Origin: Acidobacteriota bacterium
GTDB taxonomy: Bacteria; Acidobacteriota; Terriglobia; UBA7540
Direction: 5' to 3'
Assembly: GCA_003165615.1 (NCBI GenBank)
Contig: PLWR01000151.1
Location: 1 to 10,882, forward strand
DNA: 10,882 bases
A program made the translations under genes and the position numbers. The notes beneath the pieces are model-generated. The model was not told the origin of the DNA. It saw nothing but the letters and a program-made list of their open reading frames with translations, and made no database searches. The number at the start of each line of letters is the position of its first letter. Position 1 is the stretch's first letter. Below are positions 6,221 through 10,882 of this stretch, in pieces.

Positions 6221-6248
6221 CAGGTATCAGGTGCGAGGTGTCAGGAAG
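6221..6248. repeat. Degenerate 7-nt tandem array, CAGGTNN type
   Basis: Four units in 7-nt phase on the plus strand: CAGGTAT, CAGGTGC, GAGGTGT, CAGGAAG. It lies 5 nt upstream of the start of the 139-residue gene, in the place where a ribosome site should be. Confidence 0.55.
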
Positions 6249-6265
6249 ACCCTGCATCGCGCCAT

Positions 6266-6296
6266 CCCTAATCCCTAACCCCCAATCCCTAACCCC
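6266..6296 (-). repeat. Telomere-like 7-nt array with G-quadruplex potential
   Basis: On the plus strand the heptamers are CCCTAAT, CCCTAAC, CCCCAAT, CCCTAAC, then CCC. On the minus strand, the sense strand of the flanking genes, this gives five runs of at least three G separated by loops of 3, 3, 3 and 4 nt, a canonical quadruplex pattern. The TAG stop of the radical SAM gene (6289-6291) is made by the array itself. Confidence 0.75.
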
Positions 6297-7614
6297 TGGT
6301 CGCCGGCGGCGTAAGAACTTCCGAAGCGGTGATCTTCTTCGGCCGCATCTTCCAGGCAAAGTACGGGCGTGCCAGCCAGCGCGCCAGTGCCATCTCGGCG
6401 TGATAAAAAGATGACGCCAGGTTGCGCGGCGCCAGGTATCGCGTGTCGCCGGGCTGCACGATCAGGCTTACCTCGATGTTGGGCGTCACATCGATGGGGA
6501 TATTATTGCGGCGGCAGGCTTCGTACAAGTGGCGAAAGATAACCAGCATGTCTTCATATCGCGGCGACGGCACCTGTTCCATGTCGGAGCCGATGGTGGG
6601 GCGGAAGATGCAAACCGTCGGGAATGCGCCGATGCCGGTAATGTAGTCAATGGCGCGCAGCGTGTCTTCAAGGGGCTCGACGCCGGCGATGATTTCGCCC
6701 GAGCACGATCCTTTGCCCAGTTTTTTCGCGGTGTATTCGAGGGCGCGGAAAAAGGTCTGCTGCCCCACCAGTTGCTGCTTGCCGGGCAGGAAACGCGCGA
6801 AATACTCCGGGTTGTGAAACTCATAACAGAAGCTGAAGTGGTCCGCGCCCAGGTCGATCAGGCGGTCGTACTTCCAGAAATCGAGCGTGGGAATCAGTTG
6901 CAATCCCACCAGCGTGCCCACGCGCGACTTGACGGCCTTCACGTAAGGCGCCGCTTCGTCCAAATCGCGGTCGGTCTGATAGCCGGAATTGAAATGCACA
7001 AACGTGGCACCGGACTCCTGCTTGGCCGCGCGCACCACTTCCACCACGTCATCGAGGTCCTTGCGCGCCACCTCATTCACGCCCACATTCAAGCCGGAAG
7101 CGCAAAACTTGCAGTTGACCGCCGGCGAGTGGTACCAGAATCCGCACGAGTTCGAGATGTAGATGCCGAGGTAAGTTCCTTGCAGCACACCGACCTTGTG
7201 CATGGGCGTGCCGCGCCGGGTCTGGCGCGTATACCAGGCAGGCTCGGGGGGAATCCGCACCGTATAGCGATGATCCAGGCGCGTATCCCTCACCCAATAT
7301 TCACCCTGCTCGCGGACCAACAGGTAGCACGACTGCTGCGCGAAGTCCTCCTCCACCGGCACGTTCACCCAGACATCTTTGATGGAACCGGGAATCACCA
7401 GCTCAAGTCCACTGCCCAGCCCGGCGCGGGTGCGGGTAATGAATCGCGCGTCGTTTTCCAGCGCGCAGGAAGGGTCAATGCGCATGCCTTTGCAAAAAAG
7501 GTCAATTTCAAGCTCGCAAGGATTAAGGTGGATAAAGTGCCCATGGGAGCCAATAGATGCAGCAACCTGCGAGGGGAGGGCGTCTTGCGCGACAATTTGT
7601 CCATTTGCGGGCAT
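6289..7614 (-). CDS. Radical SAM protein with non-canonical Cx10CxxC cluster motif
   Basis: A 441-residue, apparently cytoplasmic protein. An N-terminal region (1-145) of unknown fold precedes the radical SAM barrel. The cluster-binding stretch is ISNSCGFWYHSPAVNCKFC (153-171): Cys157, Cys168 and Cys171, thus Cx10CxxC instead of Cx3CxxC, with the aromatic before the last Cys retained (KFC). Later barrel features are VHFNSGY (206-212), GLQLIPTLDF (237-246), FSFCYEFHNPEYF (260-272), GEIIAGVEPLEDTLRAIDYI (306-325) and CIFRPTIGSD (335-344), which together resemble the BioB/ThiH/HydG-like group. Radical SAM enzymes reductively cleave S-adenosylmethionine at a 4Fe-4S cluster to start radical chemistry; the substrate here is unknown. 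The start is supported by AAGGTGAG just before the ATG. It is probably co-transcribed with the 139-residue gene. Confidence 0.8.
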   Translation of the reverse strand: MPANGQIVAQDALPSQVAASIGSHGHFIHLNPCELEIDLFCKGMRIDPSCALENDARFITRTRAGLGSGLELVIPGSIKDVWVNVPVEEDFAQQSCYLLVREQGEYWVRDTRLDHRYTVRIPPEPAWYTRQTRRGTPMHKVGVLQGTYLGIYISNSCGFWYHSPAVNCKFCASGLNVGVNEVARKDLDDVVEVVRAAKQESGATFVHFNSGYQTDRDLDEAAPYVKAVKSRVGTLVGLQLIPTLDFWKYDRLIDLGADHFSFCYEFHNPEYFARFLPGKQQLVGQQTFFRALEYTAKKLGKGSCSGEIIAGVEPLEDTLRAIDYITGIGAFPTVCIFRPTIGSDMEQVPSPRYEDMLVIFRHLYEACRRNNIPIDVTPNIEVSLIVQPGDTRYLAPRNLASSFYHAEMALARWLARPYFAWKMRPKKITASEVLTPPATRG

Positions 7615-7658
7615 TAACTCACCTTTTCGATTATCTGCACGCCGCAGGCCAAAACAGA

Positions 7659-7682
7659 CTATCTGTCTATCGGCCTATCGGG
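7659..7682. repeat. 8-nt tandem repeat, CTATCNNN, three units
   Basis: CTATCTGT, CTATCGGC and CTATCGGG follow each other without gap, 45 nt upstream of the radical SAM start. The first unit is also part of a small perfect hairpin ACAGA-CTA-TCTGT (7654-7666). Confidence 0.6.
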
Positions 7683-7837
7683 TGGTCGAAAATGAAAGAC
7701 CACAGTTCGGCCACAAAGCCCTCGAAGATTATCGGCGGAGACGACCCGGAGGCCGGGATTAAGTTCGATTCATCCCTGGCTATGATCCCGCCGATAGCTG
7801 ATTCGAGGGAAAGTCTGCCCGCAGGCGAGCACAGGGT
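7667..7837 (-). other. Start-less open frame and/or structured leader upstream of the radical SAM gene
   Basis: Two overlapping signals are visible in this 290-nt intergenic stretch (7615-7904). First, a 56-codon minus-strand frame without ATG (from after TAA 7838-7840 to TAG 7667-7669) has a fairly protein-like composition (for example SNLIPASGSSPPIIFEGF), suggesting a gene remnant. Its end is built from the octamer repeats. Second, TATCGGCGG (7730-7738) and CCGCCGATA (7788-7796) form a perfect 9-bp stem enclosing GGGAT (7755-7759)/ATCCC (7772-7776), a possible structured 5' leader. I recognise neither a known riboswitch nor a known protein. Confidence 0.25.
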
Positions 7838-7904
7838 TTAGACAGGCTGCAGATGAACGATTCCCTGCTCTTAGCCTGTGGTTGGCCTGTGCTCGGCTGA
7901 GACT

Positions 7905-10682
7905 TCAGCTCACCGACACGGAAATCTGCGCGCTGTGCGTGGTGCTGGTAGTTGTAGATGTTCCGGTGACGGTGACGGTGCCGGATTCTCCGGTAGGAGG
8001 TGTGCCGCCGCCACCCCCACCACCACCTCCGCCGCCACCGCAACTAAGACTGGCCACCAATAAGACCGCAAGAACCCCGCCGAGGGCCACCAGCCGCACG
8101 TTCCACAGAAGGGCCGGCGCGCGGCCTTGGCGAAGTCTGGACAGGGCGATCAGCAGCAGGCACAGCATGGCGATGCCCGCCCACCACCATCCCCCGAAGC
8201 GTGGGTTCCGGGGTAACGCCGGATATGCCGTGGCGGCGGTGGAAGCGGTTAGGGTGACCGTAATTGTATTGTTGCCGCCCAGTTCGCCAACCGAGCAGGT
8301 GACTCCCGCGAGGGTGGCGGCGACGCTACAGGTAAAGGTCGCGCTGTTCGTCACGAAGCTATCTATGGGGGTCAGGGTGAGAGTCGTGGTGCTGGTGCCG
8401 CCGGGAGCCATCGATAATGAGCTGGGTGAAGCACTGAGGCTGAAATCCGGAGTGCCGGTGTTAAAGACGAAGGCGTTTGACCAAGCCGCAGTTCCAGACG
8501 CGCCGGTAGCCTGAACCTCCCAGTAGTAAAGGGTACCCGCGGTCAGAGCCGAGGCCGGAGTGTAACTCGTCGCGTTGGCCCCGGAGGTGGCAGCGAAGAT
8601 CGCGCAGCCGCTACACGCCGAGAGGGTAGGATTGGTGGTCAGCATAGTCGGGCTGGTGGCGACCAGGATTTGGTAACCGGTCGCGCCGGAGACGGGGGTC
8701 CAACTGAAGCCGGTGGTAAGCGTCACCGCCGTGGCCCCATTGGCCGGTGAAGTCAGGGTGGGGGCGGGCAGGTTTCCCGTGCCTCCGGGCCACTCCGTGA
8801 CCAGGTTATAGGCATCGATCGACCCCAGGCCGGTTGCCTGGTCATAGCCGACGCCGGCGCTATAGCCCATTTGGCCGCTGGCGGGGCATCCCGTGTCCGT
8901 TGACTCTACCACGCAAGGCACAATGTTGTTGCCGGTGGTGATGTCGTGGAAGGCCGCCGGCGATGTGACTGCCATGGAATAGAGGGTGGGGTTAATGTTG
9001 CCCTGGCCCGATGGAGTGTTCATCTGCTGGTTGATGAGGGCGACAATCCCGGCAAAGGTGGGCGCCGCCGCAGAGGTTCCACCGGCCACGGTGAGGAGGT
9101 TGTTTGTAGAAGGGTTGCTGCTGACCTGGCGAAATCCGTTTTCGCAACTCCCCTGCACGCAGGTCAAGAGGGCGTCGTGTATGTTGGAGGCATTCAAAGC
9201 GAGGTCGGGAACGTCTCGGGCGTTGTCGTTGGGAACGCCGGGGCCCGTCTGCCAAGTGGGCTTAGTAAATTTGACGCTCGCGCCGCCCCCCCCGGCCAGC
9301 AGACCGTAAGTTGATGACGTATCGTTCCAAGCCTTCTCCGGAATGTAAGACAGGGCGGATGAGATTACGTCAGCTCCATTGGGAGCCGGAAGCCAATAAT
9401 TCCCCGTGCCTTCGTTGTATTCGCTTCCCCCCATCCCCGTCACGAAAGGAGAGCTGGAGGGGAAATCGACCGCCAGGCCCTGCGTGGCCGTGGTAAGAAC
9501 GGTGGTTGTGGAGGTGGAGTAATCACAATCTGCCGCGCCCGAATCGCCGGCGGCGGACACAATGGTCTGCCCTTGCGCATTTGCCTCGACGGCGAGCCCT
9601 TCCACCTGCTGCAACTGGGAGGGGGTCCATTGAGCTTCGCAGAGTCCATAGCTGATGGAAATAACCGGGGCCACGTTATTGCCCACGGCGTAACTCAGGG
9701 AGTCACCTACCGCGTCCGATGAGTTGACATAGATAATTTGGGCGTTCCTGGCCACGGCGCCTGACCATTCCACGTCCAGACTGGCTTCGGGGATATCCGT
9801 TGAGCTCGTACCTGGATCGGTCCCACTCACGATGACGGTGGGGCTATTCGGTGGCAGTCCGGCAAGGCTGCGGAAGGTGGTGATATCGCTCATCACAATG
9901 TCCGTCTGCCCCATGATCGCAATCTTTTGCCCGGTGCCATCAATCCCACTGTCATAAAGAGCCTTCACGTCATAAATTGTTGCGAAGTCCCCCGGCGTGA
10001 CAAAATTATTACTGCTGATGTAGGAAGTGAAATCAGGTTTGGGGCCTGTCTTCACCTGGCGGAAGACGCTGCGCGGTTTTAGCCGGTAATTGTCCAGCCC
10101 GTGAAAGCCCAGCACCATGTCGGCAAGGGCGGCGGGCACGGCAGGCTCCGACGCATTGGCGTAATACGATTTCCCCTCCCAGGAATAATTATGGACCTCC
10201 GTATGAAACGCCGATTGGACTTGCGCGGCGGTCCCGGAGAAGCTGACCCATAGGCGGCTGCGGGCCGTCTGGGTTACCTGGAAGCCCTGCGCCTGAAGCC
10301 ACGCCGTGACCTTGCTAAGATCATTCTGTGTCAGGCCAAACCGGTCGGCGTACTGCTCCGGCGTGAGCCATTGGTGATAGTTGGGCGACGAGCGGTCCTG
10401 CTGCTCGGCAAGGAGGGCGGTGAGGTCCGCCTGCTGGCTCTCCGTGGGCTTGAACACCAGGGTGATGTTCTCCAGCTTGAGGGAATCCGCCACCGGCCCC
10501 TGGTCGTTCTCGGGCTGGAACATGGGGCGACGGTTGCCTTCGAGCCACACGGCCGGGGACCCGGCAATGGGGCTGGCAATACGATCCTGCCGCGGCGATT
10601 GGGCGAAGGAAATCGGGCAAAGTCCGAAGACCAGTCCCAAAACCGCGAGGCCCTTGAAGACGAAAATAGTTTTGCGTGACAT
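7905..10682 (-). CDS. Secreted sedolisin-family peptidase (S53, pro-kumamolisin type) with Ig-like and membrane-anchor C-terminus
   Basis: A 925-residue preproprotein. Residues 1-27 form a signal peptide (basic MSRK, hydrophobic core, PISFA). Residues about 60-200 are the pro-kumamolisin activation domain (SSPNYHQWLTPEQYADRFG, 98-116). The catalytic domain, about 230-635, shows the Ser-Glu-Asp set of sedolisins: Glu299 and Asp303 (PEASLDVEW), oxyanion Asp380 (SAAGDSGAAD) and Ser537 (GGTSAAAP), plus calcium ligands near Asp580 (FHDI) and Asp614 (GYDQATGLGS). These enzymes are acid endopeptidases acting outside the cytoplasm. A fibronectin/Ig-like part (about 640-745) and part of another Ig-like domain follow, then two hydrophobic helices (about 831-849 and 864-880), Cys881, twelve glycines and a short beta-like tail. 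GGA 6 nt before the ATG supports the start. It is the first gene of the minus-strand series. Confidence 0.92.
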   Translation of the reverse strand: MSRKTIFVFKGLAVLGLVFGLCPISFAQSPRQDRIASPIAGSPAVWLEGNRRPMFQPENDQGPVADSLKLENITLVFKPTESQQADLTALLAEQQDRSSPNYHQWLTPEQYADRFGLTQNDLSKVTAWLQAQGFQVTQTARSRLWVSFSGTAAQVQSAFHTEVHNYSWEGKSYYANASEPAVPAALADMVLGFHGLDNYRLKPRSVFRQVKTGPKPDFTSYISSNNFVTPGDFATIYDVKALYDSGIDGTGQKIAIMGQTDIVMSDITTFRSLAGLPPNSPTVIVSGTDPGTSSTDIPEASLDVEWSGAVARNAQIIYVNSSDAVGDSLSYAVGNNVAPVISISYGLCEAQWTPSQLQQVEGLAVEANAQGQTIVSAAGDSGAADCDYSTSTTTVLTTATQGLAVDFPSSSPFVTGMGGSEYNEGTGNYWLPAPNGADVISSALSYIPEKAWNDTSSTYGLLAGGGGASVKFTKPTWQTGPGVPNDNARDVPDLALNASNIHDALLTCVQGSCENGFRQVSSNPSTNNLLTVAGGTSAAAPTFAGIVALINQQMNTPSGQGNINPTLYSMAVTSPAAFHDITTGNNIVPCVVESTDTGCPASGQMGYSAGVGYDQATGLGSIDAYNLVTEWPGGTGNLPAPTLTSPANGATAVTLTTGFSWTPVSGATGYQILVATSPTMLTTNPTLSACSGCAIFAATSGANATSYTPASALTAGTLYYWEVQATGASGTAAWSNAFVFNTGTPDFSLSASPSSLSMAPGGTSTTTLTLTPIDSFVTNSATFTCSVAATLAGVTCSVGELGGNNTITVTLTASTAATAYPALPRNPRFGGWWWAGIAMLCLLLIALSRLRQGRAPALLWNVRLVALGGVLAVLLVASLSCGGGGGGGGGGGGTPPTGESGTVTVTGTSTTTSTTHSAQISVSVS
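8004..8039 (-). repeat. Poly-glycine codon run inside the peptidase gene
   Basis: Twelve consecutive glycine codons (GGT/GGC/GGA/GGG mixed) encode residues 882-893 directly after Cys881. The mixed codon use points to selection or old slippage. The G-rich sense strand could form two-layer quadruplexes. Confidence 0.85.
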
Positions 10683-10760
10683 TGTTTTTCCATCCTGGCG
10701 GCAGCATGCAGCAGGCGTGTTTGCCCCAGCCTGTTGATCAGCAAGAATCCCGCCCCTCGG

Positions 10761-10882
10761 AGGCTGCGGAAAAGCGCCCCCATACTGTCATCCTGAGCGC
10801 AGCGAAGGACCCCTGCAGTTCGCGGGGCGCGCGAAAAGAACGAACTACAGGGGTTCTTCGCCCAAAAAACGGGCTCAGAATG
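10761..10882 (-). repeat. Dispersed repeat, copy 2, with long imperfect inverted repeat (cut by window edge)
   Basis: Outer arms CATCCTGAGC (10789-10798) and GCTCAGAATG (10873-10882) match with one mismatch. Inner arms at 10803-10822 and 10841-10860 are 20 nt each and pair at 18 positions. The 18-nt loop is GC-rich. On the minus strand the outer arm continues into CTCAGGATGACAGT, a 10-nt spacer and TTTTCCGCAGCCT (10773 to 10761), the module also found at 1144-1180. The element lies 79 nt upstream of the peptidase start and may extend beyond the window. Confidence 0.7.

Noticed and set aside
6216..6359. N-terminal extension of the 139-residue protein to 187 residues
   Set aside because: The extra residues would be translated from the two heptamer arrays and overlap the radical SAM gene, so an in-frame read-through of repeats is the simpler view.
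6529..7617. Long plus-strand frame (362 codons) opposite the radical SAM gene
   Set aside because: It mirrors the radical SAM codons; the minus strand has the Cys motif, a good ribosome site and coherent barrel motifs.
7755..7776. tRNA T-arm-like string (GTTCGATTC) in the spacer
   Set aside because: The flanking bases do not form the required 5-bp T stem and no acceptor, D or anticodon arms are present.
7882..8514. Plus-strand frame with a poly-proline run
   Set aside because: The prolines are the antisense of the peptidase Gly12 run; the frame has no other support.

Overview
The window looks like chromosomal DNA of an Acidobacteriota bacterium, probably class Terriglobia. This is inferred from gene content and style: fairly high GC, a sedolisin-family protease ending in two membrane helices and a poly-glycine run, a Tat-exported glycoside hydrolase-like protein, a YvcK protein beside an Arg/Lys-rich TPR protein, and dispersed palindromic repeats and 7-nt periodic arrays between genes. 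There are no rRNA or tRNA genes, no insertion sequence and no CRISPR array.

Layout. At 1-104 (minus) the N-terminus of a Ser/Thr protein kinase runs off the left edge. Divergent from it, 271-776 (plus) is a compact type II toxin-antitoxin module: a small charged antitoxin followed by a YafQ/RelE-like toxin, overlapping by 4 nt. The stretch 777-1393 has no convincing gene. It holds a well-formed sigma70-type promoter, one copy of a dispersed repeat and a cloverleaf-like palindrome just before the next gene. At 1394-3607 (plus) is a 737-residue exported protein with a TIM-barrel-like hydrolase domain and a GH42-trimerization-like domain. After a 390-nt spacer with a candidate promoter come a TPR protein (3998-4696) and a YvcK/CofD-like protein (4800-5774), separated by two 7-nt periodic arrays.

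The right half is on the minus strand. Reading 10682 to 5796, it encodes a large secreted sedolisin-type peptidase (S53), a radical SAM protein with an unusual Cx10CxxC cluster motif, and an unrecognised 139-residue protein. The last two are close enough to be co-transcribed and are separated by heptamer arrays, one of which could form a G-quadruplex in the transcript. YvcK and the 139-residue gene converge with only 21 nt between their stops.

Themes. Two genes concern exported polymer degradation (peptidase, glycoside hydrolase-like), one cell-wall or carbon metabolism control (YvcK), one phospho-signalling (kinase) and one a toxin-antitoxin module. No single pathway unites them. The least explained parts are the intergenic repeats (7-nt arrays at gene borders, the cloverleaf, and a repeat shared by both ends of the window) and the radical SAM/139-residue pair.
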